A stretch of 64,000 nt of DNA, from contig NZ_AP018050.1 in the NCBI RefSeq assembly GCF_003609775.1, positions 1,240,001 to 1,304,000 of the forward strand, given 5' to 3'. The position numbers and the translations under genes were made by a program. This document shows positions 1 to 8,034 of the stretch, piece after piece. Source of the stretch: Prevotella melaninogenica (lineage in GTDB: Bacteria > Bacteroidota > Bacteroidia > Bacteroidales > Bacteroidaceae). Every line of letters starts with the position of its first letter. Positions within the stretch are counted from its first letter, which is position 1. A model generated the notes under the pieces. It was not told the DNA's origin, searched no databases, and saw only the letters and a list, made by a program, of their open reading frames with translations.

Positions 1-297
1 ATTTTCAGTGAGCAATGCAGTTATCTCACTTTTAAGAATACTATTAAGCTCGCTTGTTGAAACATACTTATCGCGGGCAACGCGTTCTTCAATGCGTCGG
101 ATAATCTTAATAGTTGTATCTACACCTACATCAGACGTTACAAGAATCTCTTCAAGGTCGTCTAAGACCTCATCATCTACTTTTGACTTTCCTGCCACTG
201 CACGTGTCAGTTTTGAGAAAACATTTTCTTTTGTTTTCTCAAGTCCTTTGTCAAGTGTTTCTTTCTTCTTCTTACCGAATAAACCGAATAATCCCAT
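1..297 (-). CDS. ftsY: Signal recognition particle receptor FtsY, N-terminal part (cut by window edge)
   Basis: Reading the minus strand from an ATG at 297-295 gives 99 residues starting MGLFGLFGKKKKETLDKG, open to the window edge. The lysine-rich start followed by a helical bundle (residues about 20-99, with TSDVGVDTT) is the N domain of SRP GTPases of the FtsY type. The protein docks the ribosome-SRP complex at the inner membrane for cotranslational insertion. The N region is short, as is usual for Bacteroidota FtsY, without the long acidic A domain of E. coli. The GTPase G domain lies outside the window. A -7 box sits about 20 bp upstream. Confidence 0.88.
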   Translation of the reverse strand, partial: MGLFGLFGKKKKETLDKGLEKTKENVFSKLTRAVAGKSKVDDEVLDDLEEILVTSDVGVDTTIKIIRRIEERVARDKYVSTSELNSILKSEITALLTEN

Positions 298-316
298 ATA
301 ATTAGCTAATTTGATG

Positions 317-324
317 CAAAGATA
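317..324 (-). promoter_or_regulatory. Bacteroidota -7 box upstream of ftsY
   Basis: The plus strand reads CAAAGATA, that is TATCTTTG on the minus strand, a match to the Bacteroidota TAnnTTTG box. It lies 20 bp upstream of the ftsY start, so the 5' leader would be short. The assignment rests on sequence and position only. Confidence 0.55.
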
Positions 325-488
325 ATAAAAAGTTGACGAAAAAGCAAATTTGCTTTACATCACAATGAAAATTAGTATTATCCAAGAAATATTTACGCTA
401 TAATTTACGTGTTTAAGCCTAAGTGTATTCTTTTTTATGATAAGATTGAATAATAGAGTTTGTTTTTAATAGGAATAATATAACTCAT

Positions 489-554
489 CACATATCGTGT
501 TAAGCCTCCGCACCAGTCGTGCTAAGGCTTCGCACCAATGGTGCGGAGCCTTAA
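489..554. repeat. 22-bp tandem array, CAC-N5-GTG family, three units (locus 1)
   Basis: Three dyads of the form CAC-N5-GTG start at 489, 511 and 533, exactly 22 bp apart. They are CACATATCGTG, CACCAGTCGTG and CACCAATGGTG, each followed by a TTAAGCCT-like spacer. The third unit also forms a strong hairpin (524-553) with AAGGCT and AGCCTT arms. The array lies in the 526-bp gap between ftsY and the MFS gene. Nothing else is recognisable in 325-823. Confidence 0.8.
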
Positions 555-823
555 CAACATGCTTTATAATACTAAGAAAAACTATATTTGTTTGTGATTA
601 GGAGTGTCATTTACTATTAAAACCGGGTTATAGTAGTATAACATCAATCGAAATATTAGTTTTATCAGATTAGAGTAAACGCAAGTAAGCATTCCTTATA
701 CGCTAAGAAATACTTACTTACAACGTTACTAACAAGTTTATGAAAACTTAGTAAGTATCTTTAATTAAATTAATATATAAAGTACTAATATTCAAATATG
801 TATCAATAAATAATTAAAGTAAA

Positions 824-1999
824 TTATCGATGCTTATGCTTTACGTACCAACTATGAATAAAGGTATCATACAAAATCAGTGAGACTGCTAAAATTCCAA
901 GTCCAATCCATAAGATGAGAGGTAATTCAAGATTAAATACTCCGTATGAAAGGACTAATCCTACACCAATTCCAGTTTCCCATGCAAGTAAAAACGTACT
1001 CTGGCTGGTTCCACGCTGACAATGGTCTGACATCTTAATGAAGAAGAGTAAGAAACGACTACCAATCAGTCCTACTCCTAAACCAATAAGAATTGGTACA
1101 ACATAGCTAACGCTTTCCTGATTTCGAGTAATCATTAGTAGAATTGCAATACCAATGACTATCATTCCTGTTGTGGCTTCACTGCGAAGGTCGGCATCTG
1201 CAAAGACAAATCTTTCAGCAAGAATTGCAATAATAAAACCCACCATTAACATTCCATAAAAGCGTGGAGAGTGTTCTATGCTTAATAAGATACCAACGAC
1301 TGTAGTGATAAGAACTACATTAACAAATAACCAATGACTACCTTTCAATAGAAAACGATCGCAAGAAAAGCGAGAGAAATCCTCGCTTGGCATACGAAAC
1401 GGAAATCTTATTAAGTTGACAAACACAAAGGATACAGCCAAACAAATACAAGACAAGAGAAGTACTGAAGCAAAATTCATAGTCTGATATACCATGAGTC
1501 CTGCTAAAGGACCAAGTGAAAGCGCAAAACGACCAAACCATGTTGCAGCATGATTTGCCTCTGTTCTATGTACTGCTTCTACTGTATCGATAATCAGTGT
1601 ACTTAGAAGAACAAGTTGTGAAAGTCCGTAGAAAGCTCCTTGTATAAAGCGAAGTCCAATGAGTATCGTATAATCAAAAGAGTTATAAGGAAGATTACTT
1701 AAATAATAAAGTACACCTGTAACTCCTAATAACAATAGTGTTGAAAGATTAAATACATTTTTGCGACGATAGCGTTGAACAAGATAGCCAGATAAACTAC
1801 CAAAGAGGTATATTCCTATAAAGAAAACACCCATTACCAAAGCTATTTGTAACATAGAATATCCCCTTACTTCCATACGTAAAGGTATGGTAGCAATAAG
1901 CATATAAGACGACATAACTAACAAGAGATTAGCCATTGCCAACAACCAAAAATGCTTATTCCACAAACGAACGTGAACAGGTATGTTTTGAGTATCCAT
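824..1999 (-). CDS. MFS transporter
   Basis: A 391-residue, strongly hydrophobic protein with about 12 predicted membrane segments, the normal size for a major facilitator superfamily carrier. The loop GYLVQRYRRKN after the second or third segment fits the MFS loop 2-3 signature (G-X3-D/R-R-X-G-R/K-R/K). A charged central loop (about 195-215) separates the two six-helix halves. It sits in the inner membrane. The substrate cannot be told from sequence, and drug or sugar efflux are both possible. It is transcribed alone, after panB in the same direction but 176 bp downstream of it. Confidence 0.82.
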   Translation of the reverse strand: MDTQNIPVHVRLWNKHFWLLAMANLLLVMSSYMLIATIPLRMEVRGYSMLQIALVMGVFFIGIYLFGSLSGYLVQRYRRKNVFNLSTLLLLGVTGVLYYLSNLPYNSFDYTILIGLRFIQGAFYGLSQLVLLSTLIIDTVEAVHRTEANHAATWFGRFALSLGPLAGLMVYQTMNFASVLLLSCICLAVSFVFVNLIRFPFRMPSEDFSRFSCDRFLLKGSHWLFVNVVLITTVVGILLSIEHSPRFYGMLMVGFIIAILAERFVFADADLRSEATTGMIVIGIAILLMITRNQESVSYVVPILIGLGVGLIGSRFLLFFIKMSDHCQRGTSQSTFLLAWETGIGVGLVLSYGVFNLELPLILWIGLGILAVSLILYDTFIHSWYVKHKHR

Positions 2000-2176
2000 A
2001 AATCATTATTATCCAGAAATTAATCATTATGTGAGTTAGACTCTGAAATATGTAATGTATTTTGTTAGAGATAGTGAATACAATAATCTCTATTTAGTTT
2101 TTAAATACATATTTCCATTAATAAATCCAACATCATTTAGAATCGTAATTTATAAATTCTTACCTATAAACGAATA

Positions 2177-3001
2177 TTAATATGACTCAGATTCTGAAGG
2201 AAAGCTCGTATCCTTCACACATTTAATATATTCTTGTACCCCCTCTGTCATACATTTGTTGACATTAGCGAAATGACGGAGGAACTTAGGCTTGAAGCCC
2301 TGTGTCATACCAAGAGCATCAGCATACACAAGCACCTGACCATCTGTGCCATTACCTGCTCCAATACCAATTGTTGCAGCTTTAACCATTGATGTTACTT
2401 TTGTAGCCAAAGTTGCTGGTACCTTTTCAAGCGTAATAGCACTAACACCAGCTGCATCAAGTGCAAGTGCATCTTCAATAAGTTTTTCAGCCTCTGCATC
2501 ATCTTTTGCACGAAGACCGTACCCCCCAAACTTGTGAATACTTTGTGGGGTAAGGCCGAGGTGACCAATAACAGGAATACCAGCATCAACTATACCTTTA
2601 ATAGTATCTGCAATCTCCTTACCACCTTCCATTTTAAGAGCACCTGCACCAGTTTCTTTGATAATGCGGATAGCATTACGAATACCATCCTCACGGCTCA
2701 CCTGATAAGAACCAAACGGCATATCACAAACAACAAGGCAACGTTGACAAGCACGTACAACAGAACGTGCATGATAAATCATCTGATCAACTGTAATAGG
2801 AGTTGTATCTTGATTACCTGCCATCACATTTGATGCAGAATCACCAACAAGAATACTATCAATCCCTGCTGCGTCAATAATTCCTGCTGTTGTAAAATCA
2901 TAGGCAGTCATCTGAGTAATCTTCTCACCTGCTACCTTCATTTCTAATAATGTCTTTGCAGTTACTTTTTTCTTATCTGTTGTTAAATATCCCATAGTCA
3001 C
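2177..3001 (-). CDS. panB: 3-methyl-2-oxobutanoate hydroxymethyltransferase
   Basis: Catalyses the first committed step of pantothenate synthesis, 2-oxoisovalerate plus 5,10-methylene-THF to ketopantoate, in the cytoplasm. The 274-residue length is normal. The Mg-binding LVGDSASNVMAG lies at 51-62, the family signature GHLGLTPQS at 146-154, the catalytic Glu192 in LEKVP, and IGIGAGNGTDGQ near 210-222. The third codon is also ATG (2995), and MGYLTTD is the more typical N terminus, so the true protein may be two residues shorter. panC and panD lie some 56 kb away at 58.9-60.1 kb, so the pathway is split. A -7 box is found at 3086-3093. Confidence 0.95.
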   Translation of the reverse strand: MTMGYLTTDKKKVTAKTLLEMKVAGEKITQMTAYDFTTAGIIDAAGIDSILVGDSASNVMAGNQDTTPITVDQMIYHARSVVRACQRCLVVCDMPFGSYQVSREDGIRNAIRIIKETGAGALKMEGGKEIADTIKGIVDAGIPVIGHLGLTPQSIHKFGGYGLRAKDDAEAEKLIEDALALDAAGVSAITLEKVPATLATKVTSMVKAATIGIGAGNGTDGQVLVYADALGMTQGFKPKFLRHFANVNKCMTEGVQEYIKCVKDTSFPSESESY

Positions 3002-3085
3002 TTTTATAAGTCAAGTACCCAACATAATTCACTGTCTGTTATATAAAACGACATGATTTAAAACCTTGATTTTAGTTTCGGGCTG

Positions 3086-3093
3086 CAAAGTTA
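3086..3093 (-). promoter_or_regulatory. -7 box upstream of panB
   Basis: CAAAGTTA on the plus strand is TAACTTTG on the minus strand, 85 bp before the panB start and just past the end of the HAD gene. This suggests panB has its own promoter and does not depend on readthrough. Confidence 0.5.
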
Positions 3094-3100
3094 CTCCTTT

Positions 3101-3724
3101 TTAATGGTCTGGCAAAGTAAAACCATCATAATTACTAATTATCTCCTCTGTATAAGGTTTTAATTCAGCCACAGAATTGGTAGTTGCAAGACCTATTACA
3201 CGTGCTCCAGACGCAATACCAGAACGTAAACCATTGAAGCTATCTTCAAAAACAACACACTCTTCAGGAGAGACACCAAAACGAGCAGCAGCCTTGAGAT
3301 AACAATCGGGTGATGGCTTACTTTCTACAAAGTCTTCTGAAGTAAGAATCTCATCGAAATATCCCTTAAACTCTGGATGTTTATTATAAACATTCTGCAT
3401 CTTTGCAAGATTAGAACTTGTGACAACAGCAGTCTTTATACCTTTACTTCTAAGTTCTTTTATAAATAACTCAAAACCAGAAATATAATTAAAAGACATA
3501 TTACGCTCATATTCATATAGAATTGTCGTAATCTCTTTCTGTTTTTCTTCTTCTCCAGTAAAATACTTATCATATATCTGAACCAGTGTTTGTCCTTTAA
3601 TAACATGCTCAAAATTATCTATATTTGGACGTAGTTTCTTATCCAAATTACGCCAAAACAAAGTGTATAAAGGCTCCGTATCAAACACAACACCATCTAA
3701 GTCAAACAAACAAGCTTTTACCAT
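3101..3724 (-). CDS. HAD-family phosphatase, beta-phosphoglucomutase-like
   Basis: A 207-residue cytoplasmic haloacid dehalogenase superfamily enzyme. Motif I is FDLDGVVFDTEP (Asp8 nucleophile, Asp10 acid/base), motif II VTSSN (101-105), motif III Lys136 in ESKPSPD, and motif IV VFEDSFNG (Glu160, Asp161). The helical cap between residues 15 and 80 and the DGVVFDTE signature place it with sugar-phosphate phosphatases and beta-phosphoglucomutases. The exact substrate is not predictable. It is divergent from the lipoprotein gene at 3795, with back-to-back promoter boxes in the 70-bp gap. Confidence 0.85.
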   Translation of the reverse strand: MVKACLFDLDGVVFDTEPLYTLFWRNLDKKLRPNIDNFEHVIKGQTLVQIYDKYFTGEEEKQKEITTILYEYERNMSFNYISGFELFIKELRSKGIKTAVVTSSNLAKMQNVYNKHPEFKGYFDEILTSEDFVESKPSPDCYLKAAARFGVSPEECVVFEDSFNGLRSGIASGARVIGLATTNSVAELKPYTEEIISNYDGFTLPDH

Positions 3725-3755
3725 TATTTCCTTATTTATTATTATATTTATAATG

Positions 3756-3784
3756 CAAAGTTACAAAAACTTTTCGTAACTTTG
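3756..3784. promoter_or_regulatory. Divergent promoter pair between HAD gene and lipoprotein gene
   Basis: CAAAGTTA at 3756-3763 is a minus-strand TAACTTTG box for the HAD gene. TAACTTTG at 3777-3784 is a plus-strand box for the lipoprotein gene. The two boxes are the same octamer facing opposite ways, 21 bp start to start, so the two genes share a very compact control region. Confidence 0.6.
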
Positions 3785-3794
3785 TAGCCTATAT

Positions 3795-4565
3795 ATGACA
3801 AAGAAATTATTTATAATATTTGCTTTTTCCACAATTATAATATTCTTTATTAGCAGTTGTGGACATAAGTCATCAGCACCAAAGAAGTTGGATATACCAA
3901 CAGCTGTAGTTTCTGTAGACACTATAGCACACCTTTCAGATGTAATACAGTGTCATGTTCATGTTGATTTCACCTATTTGAAAGAAAACAAATATGCTGC
4001 TGTCAATGACTCTCTGCTAAGAATGGGGCTTTTACAACCAGACTATTTCTCTATAAATAATAATAAACTCACCCCTCGAACAGCCATTCTATTCTTTGTA
4101 CGTCAGTACATAAAGGATTATATGGAGATTGCACAGCTTGTTCATCAAAGAGAGAAAGACAAGAGTCAACTCAATGGTGAACTAACTATCAAGACTGAAT
4201 TACGTGCTGCTTTAGATAACTATATTACTGCTTTATCTTATATAGCCATTAACAACGGTAATGGAGAGCTCACTAAGTACACAGTTGTACGTAATTTCGA
4301 CCCTAAAAGTGGAAAACTTATCACACTTCAAGAGCAGTTTGGTAAGGATTATAAAGAGAAACTAACAAAGGAAATCATTGAGCGTATAGCTGACAGAGAA
4401 AAGCTTGAGAAAGATGATTTTGCAGGACTTCAAGCAAAAGGTTATTTCATTGGAATAGATCCCTATCCTACTGATAACTTCATTCTCACAGATGATTCAA
4501 TTGTGTTTATCTATACTCCAGGCGAAATTAGTCAGAAAGAAGTTAGAGTCGTTATCGACAACTAA
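3795..4565 (+). CDS. DUF3298 (RsiV-like) domain lipoprotein
   Basis: A 256-residue exported protein. The N terminus has a hydrophobic segment (7-20) and a lipobox ending at Cys22 (ISSC), so it should be a lipoprotein. The C-terminal part (about 150-254) contains DDSIVFIYTPGEIS and EVRVVIDN, typical of the DUF3298/RsiV-type fold seen in many Bacteroidota lipoproteins. In RsiV this fold binds lysozyme, but that role should not be assumed here. The start at 3795 lies only about 10 bp past the -7 box, so the transcript is nearly leaderless. It heads a run of plus-strand genes that includes rsmG. Confidence 0.75.
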   Translation: MTKKLFIIFAFSTIIIFFISSCGHKSSAPKKLDIPTAVVSVDTIAHLSDVIQCHVHVDFTYLKENKYAAVNDSLLRMGLLQPDYFSINNNKLTPRTAILFFVRQYIKDYMEIAQLVHQREKDKSQLNGELTIKTELRAALDNYITALSYIAINNGNGELTKYTVVRNFDPKSGKLITLQEQFGKDYKEKLTKEIIERIADREKLEKDDFAGLQAKGYFIGIDPYPTDNFILTDDSIVFIYTPGEISQKEVRVVIDN

Positions 4566-4615
4566 TATTATCTTTGGCTTTATTTATATACCGCTAAAAC
4601 CCATATACAAAGATT

Positions 4616-5239
4616 ATGATTGAAATTATAAAGAAATACTTTCCTCAACTTACACCAAAACAAGAAGAGCAATTTACAGCACTTGATGCTTTATATCACG
4701 ATTGGAATGCAAAAATCAATGTTATTTCACGCAAAGACATTGATAATCTCTATGAGCATCACATTCTTCACTCACTTGCAATTGCTAAATATATTACCTT
4801 CCGTGAGGGTACAAATGTCCTTGATTTTGGAACAGGTGGTGGTTTTCCTGGAATTCCTCTTGCCATTTTCTTCCCTGAAGCTAATTTCAAACTTATTGAC
4901 GGTACAGGAAAGAAAGTAAGAGTAGCGCAGGAAGTTGCTGATGCTATTGGACTTGAGAACGTTCTCCCTGCTCACTTGCGTGGAGAAGAGGAAAAGGGTA
5001 AGTTCGACTTTATCGTATCACGTGCTGTAATGCCACTACCTGATTTGATGAAGATTGTAAAGAAGAATATTGCATCAGATCAGCATAATGTTTTGCCAAA
5101 TGGTATCATTGTTTTGAAAGGTGGAAACCTTGATGAAGAATTAAAGCCATACAAGAACATTGCTGAGAAGACAGAACTATCACAATGGTTTGATGAAGAG
5201 TGGTTTAAGGAGAAATACCTTATTTATGTGCCAGGATAA
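4616..5239 (+). CDS. rsmG: 16S rRNA (guanine527-N7)-methyltransferase
   Basis: A 207-residue cytoplasmic SAM-dependent methyltransferase that modifies G527 of 16S rRNA. The family start motif (WNAKINVISRKD, 30-41) is followed by HILHSL. The SAM-binding VLDFGTGGGFPGIPLA lies at 68-83 and the SRAV motif near 142. Length and motif order match RsmG (GidB). It is followed 67 bp later by the metallo-beta-lactamase-fold gene, probably in one transcript. Confidence 0.95.
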   Translation: MIEIIKKYFPQLTPKQEEQFTALDALYHDWNAKINVISRKDIDNLYEHHILHSLAIAKYITFREGTNVLDFGTGGGFPGIPLAIFFPEANFKLIDGTGKKVRVAQEVADAIGLENVLPAHLRGEEEKGKFDFIVSRAVMPLPDLMKIVKKNIASDQHNVLPNGIIVLKGGNLDEELKPYKNIAEKTELSQWFDEEWFKEKYLIYVPG

Positions 5240-5306
5240 TCCTATCCCTCCCACTTTATAATATAAGACCTCTTCATTTTCAACCATTTACAACCGAATA
5301 TCAGTT

Positions 5307-5951
5307 ATGCTTAAAATCCAGACTTTTGAGGTTAATCCTCTCCAAGAGAACTGTTACGTTATCAGTGACGAAACTAAGGAATGTGTAATTATTGACTGCG
5401 GTGCACTTACAGAAAGCGAACAAAACTCCATTATAGAATATATAAAAGCAGAAGGACTTACTCCTGTCCATAATCTTGGTACTCACGGTCACCTTGATCA
5501 TCACTTTGGAGATGCTGCTCTTCTCGTAGCTTTCAATCTCCAACCAGAGGTTTCTGAAGGTGATGCTGTGTTTATGAATAATCCTAAACAGGCAGCTGCA
5601 CAGATGCTTGGAATGCAATTAGATTATGATTTGCCTGCAGGTGAGTTGAAACTAACTGATAAACAAATAATATCATTTGGTTCTCACACCTTCAAAGTTA
5701 TGCATACTCCAGGTCACTCTGGTGGTTCTGTATGCTTCTATTGCGCAGAAGAAAATGTTCTCTTCACTGGTGATACATTATTTAAAGGAAGTATTGGTAG
5801 AACAGACTTCCCTGGTGGTAGTATGTTTCAAATTATCAGTAGTCTCCGAGAACTTGCACAACTCCCTGATACAACAATTGTTTACCCAGGTCACGGACCA
5901 CAAACATCTATTGGATTCGAACTTGCACATAATCCTTATATGGATCGATAA
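5307..5951 (+). CDS. MBL-fold metallohydrolase (glyoxalase II-like)
   Basis: A 214-residue cytoplasmic hydrolase. The zinc-binding motif THGHLDHHFGD (His60, His62, Asp64, His65) is complete. Further ligands are His137 in HTPGHSGG, Asp156 in FTGDTLF and His196 in YPGHGPQT. The FKGSIGRTDFPGG segment is typical of the glyoxalase II/YcbL branch, so thioester hydrolysis is likely, though the physiological substrate is uncertain. It lies between rsmG and ruvC, 25 bp upstream of the latter. Confidence 0.9.
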   Translation: MLKIQTFEVNPLQENCYVISDETKECVIIDCGALTESEQNSIIEYIKAEGLTPVHNLGTHGHLDHHFGDAALLVAFNLQPEVSEGDAVFMNNPKQAAAQMLGMQLDYDLPAGELKLTDKQIISFGSHTFKVMHTPGHSGGSVCFYCAEENVLFTGDTLFKGSIGRTDFPGGSMFQIISSLRELAQLPDTTIVYPGHGPQTSIGFELAHNPYMDR

Positions 5952-5976
5952 CACACAAATCAAATAACCCTTCAAA

Positions 5977-6552
5977 ATGAAAACAAAAAGTTCACAACCC
6001 GAAAAGATACTACTTGGCATCGACCCAGGCACTAATGTCATGGGATATGGTGTGCTGCGTATCTGTGGAAATAAAGCCGAACTTGTTGTTATGGGGGTCA
6101 TTGATATGCGTAAGGAGAAAGATGTATATCTTCGTTTGGGCAGGATATTTGAACGCGTAACAGGTATTATTGACGAATACTTACCTGATGAAGTAGCCGT
6201 TGAAGCTCCTTTCTTTGGAAAGAATGTACAATCTATGCTAAAGCTTGGACGAGCACAAGGTGTTGTCATCGCTGCAGCCATTAACCACGATGTTCCCATT
6301 CAGGAATATGCACCACTAAAAATAAAAATGGCAATTACGGGAAATGGCTCAGCTTCCAAAGAACAAGTGGCTGGTATGCTACAAAAGCTTCTGCATCTAC
6401 GTGATGACCAAATGCCTCATTTTATGGATGCTACCGATGCTGTTGCAGCAGCTTATTGCCATTTCCTACAGATGAGTCGACCTACAACGGATGCTAAGCA
6501 CTATGGTTCTTGGAAAGACTTTGCACGCAAAAATGCAGACAGAATAAGATAA
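5977..6552 (+). CDS. ruvC: Holliday junction endonuclease RuvC
   Basis: Resolves four-way junctions as a dimer, working with RuvAB in homologous recombination. The 191-residue protein has the RNase H-like catalytic acids: Asp16 in [12 protein letters not shown], Glu76 in [11 protein letters not shown], and Asp151 and Asp154 in [11 protein letters not shown]. The first nine residues extend slightly beyond the E. coli start, which is normal in Bacteroidota. ruvA and ruvB are not in this window. Confidence 0.96.
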   Translation: MKTKSSQPEKILLGIDPGTNVMGYGVLRICGNKAELVVMGVIDMRKEKDVYLRLGRIFERVTGIIDEYLPDEVAVEAPFFGKNVQSMLKLGRAQGVVIAAAINHDVPIQEYAPLKIKMAITGNGSASKEQVAGMLQKLLHLRDDQMPHFMDATDAVAAAYCHFLQMSRPTTDAKHYGSWKDFARKNADRIR

Positions 6553-6668
6553 ACAATAGTTCTCACATAGCTACATCTATAAATATATGGCTGTGTATAT
6601 TAAATCTAAAAGACTTCAATAACGTCAAAGATATAAACTAAAACAACACAAGGATATTTTTAAAACGT

Positions 6669-7196
6669 ATGAAAAATAAAATCATAACACTTTCATTTCT
6701 TCTCGCTTCTGTACTCACGGTGAATGCCCAGCAGGAGCGTGTGTCAAAGCAACTATATACAAGTGCTTATAAGATAGCTACTGACAGCAAGGAAGACGTG
6801 AATGTTCGTAAGGCAGCTTCTTTTAAAGTTGATGCTATCACCTATCTTAATACTCGCACATTATCAGCCATCGTTGATACAACAAAGCAATTATCCAATA
6901 AGGAGATTGCCCACCTCAATGCTCAACTTGACTCAATGGCTTATTATATGCACGAGTATGTTAACCTATTCACAAAGGAATATACACGTACGGATAAACA
7001 AAAGAGAAAAGAACAAATTCTCAAAATATTTCGTGACGCAAGTATCAATCATCCTCTTTACAATGACCCAGATAAGAACCTTGTCTTGGTCTACTTCAAT
7101 AGTGAAGATTACCTTACTCAGTTCTCCCTTGATACTAACTGGATTGCTGCACTTGCAGAAGTAAAGAAAAAGTTAGCTGAGATTCCTAACAAGTAG
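6669..7196 (+). CDS. Exported protein of unknown function
   Basis: A 175-residue protein with a cleavable signal peptide (MKNKIITLSFLLASVLTVNA, cleavage after about residue 20) and no lipobox. The mature part is helical and charged, with no recognised domain. It contains YTSAYKIATDSKEDVNVRKAASFKVDAITYL and so resembles periplasmic helical-repeat proteins of Bacteroidales, but I cannot name a family. It is 116 bp downstream of ruvC and 38 bp upstream of another unknown gene. Confidence 0.65.
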   Translation: MKNKIITLSFLLASVLTVNAQQERVSKQLYTSAYKIATDSKEDVNVRKAASFKVDAITYLNTRTLSAIVDTTKQLSNKEIAHLNAQLDSMAYYMHEYVNLFTKEYTRTDKQKRKEQILKIFRDASINHPLYNDPDKNLVLVYFNSEDYLTQFSLDTNWIAALAEVKKKLAEIPNK

Positions 7197-7234
7197 AGTA
7201 AACATCTTATTTTTACTTTTTAAGATATATAACA

Positions 7235-7780
7235 ATGCAAGACGAACTATTAAGATATCCATTTGAGGAAAAATTCAAAGAGGATTTGACAACATATCTA
7301 CAAGAGAAGGAACTTGTAGACAAGATATTACCTGATACAACCGACATGGAAGAAAAATGGTTAGGTATTGCTGAAGCTTACCTACCTGATGGTATGCGAG
7401 AATTTGCAGCCTACCCTACTGTATCCCTTGGATGGATGATGTACGTCGGTATGGCTATTGCAAAATACTGGGACGAAGATTGGGAACTATATAATAAGGT
7501 AGAAAACCTCTATACCTATCTTCGTGACCGCATTGACTACGACCACATGGATGACTATATCTGTGAGAAAGTACTACTTCTTACAGCTGACGAGCATCAG
7601 GAGGTTGCTAATATTGTTGCAAAATGTGCAGCCCGCACCAATAGTCTGCTTCGTCATCTACCTATTGCTCCTGGTAGCAGTGATGCCTTTCATGCCTATG
7701 TTGCAGCTCTCCACCAAATGTACTTTATGGGGATAGCGATGCAATTAAAGCGAATGGGGTATCACATGACAAGAATATAG
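7235..7780 (+). CDS. Conserved cytoplasmic protein of unknown function
   Basis: A 181-residue soluble acidic protein, no signal peptide, predicted mostly helical and rich in Trp and Tyr (EKWLGIAEAYLPDGMREFAAYP, WDEDWELY). It looks like a Bacteroidales-restricted conserved protein. No catalytic motif was recognised. It is the last gene of the plus-strand run before a bidirectional terminator facing the PBP gene. Confidence 0.62.
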   Translation: MQDELLRYPFEEKFKEDLTTYLQEKELVDKILPDTTDMEEKWLGIAEAYLPDGMREFAAYPTVSLGWMMYVGMAIAKYWDEDWELYNKVENLYTYLRDRIDYDHMDDYICEKVLLLTADEHQEVANIVAKCAARTNSLLRHLPIAPGSSDAFHAYVAALHQMYFMGIAMQLKRMGYHMTRI

Positions 7781-7820
7781 TTTATTAGTGACTCACATAT
7801 AGCTTTGTGTTGGTACTCAA

Positions 7821-7864
7821 CACATATTGTGCTATTGCTTAGCACCATTTGTGTTAAGGGTTAA
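7821..7864. repeat. 22-bp tandem array, CAC-N5-GTG family, two clear units (locus 2)
   Basis: CACATATTGTG at 7821 and CACCATTTGTG at 7843 are exactly 22 bp apart. A degenerate copy at 7799-7809 keeps only the GTG end in phase. The run is followed by TTAAACAACA, and similar AACAACA or AACACA tails follow the other two loci. It lies in the convergent gap between 7780 and 8035. Confidence 0.72.
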
Positions 7865-7960
7865 ACAACAAACAATATCGTGACAATTGAAAAGCGGTTT
7901 ATTGTAAGAAGAAAGTATCACTCACCCTTTACAAAGTTTACATTAACAGAACTTAGATAT

Positions 7961-8000
7961 AAAAAGAGGAATACATAAATCTGTGTATTCCTCTTTTTAT
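7961..8000. terminator. Bidirectional intrinsic terminator
   Basis: A perfect 15-bp stem, AAAAAGAGGAATACA with its complement, has a 6-nt loop and A/T tracts on both sides. It separates two convergent genes (7235-7780 plus, 8035-10338 minus) and can serve both. Confidence 0.88.
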
Positions 8001-8034
8001 ATTTTATACTGTCTAAAGTTTTTTATAAATAACT

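Noticed and set aside
5778..6299. Minus-strand frame of 173 codons spanning the hydrolase-ruvC junction
   Set aside because: It runs opposite to two well-supported genes and shows no family features.
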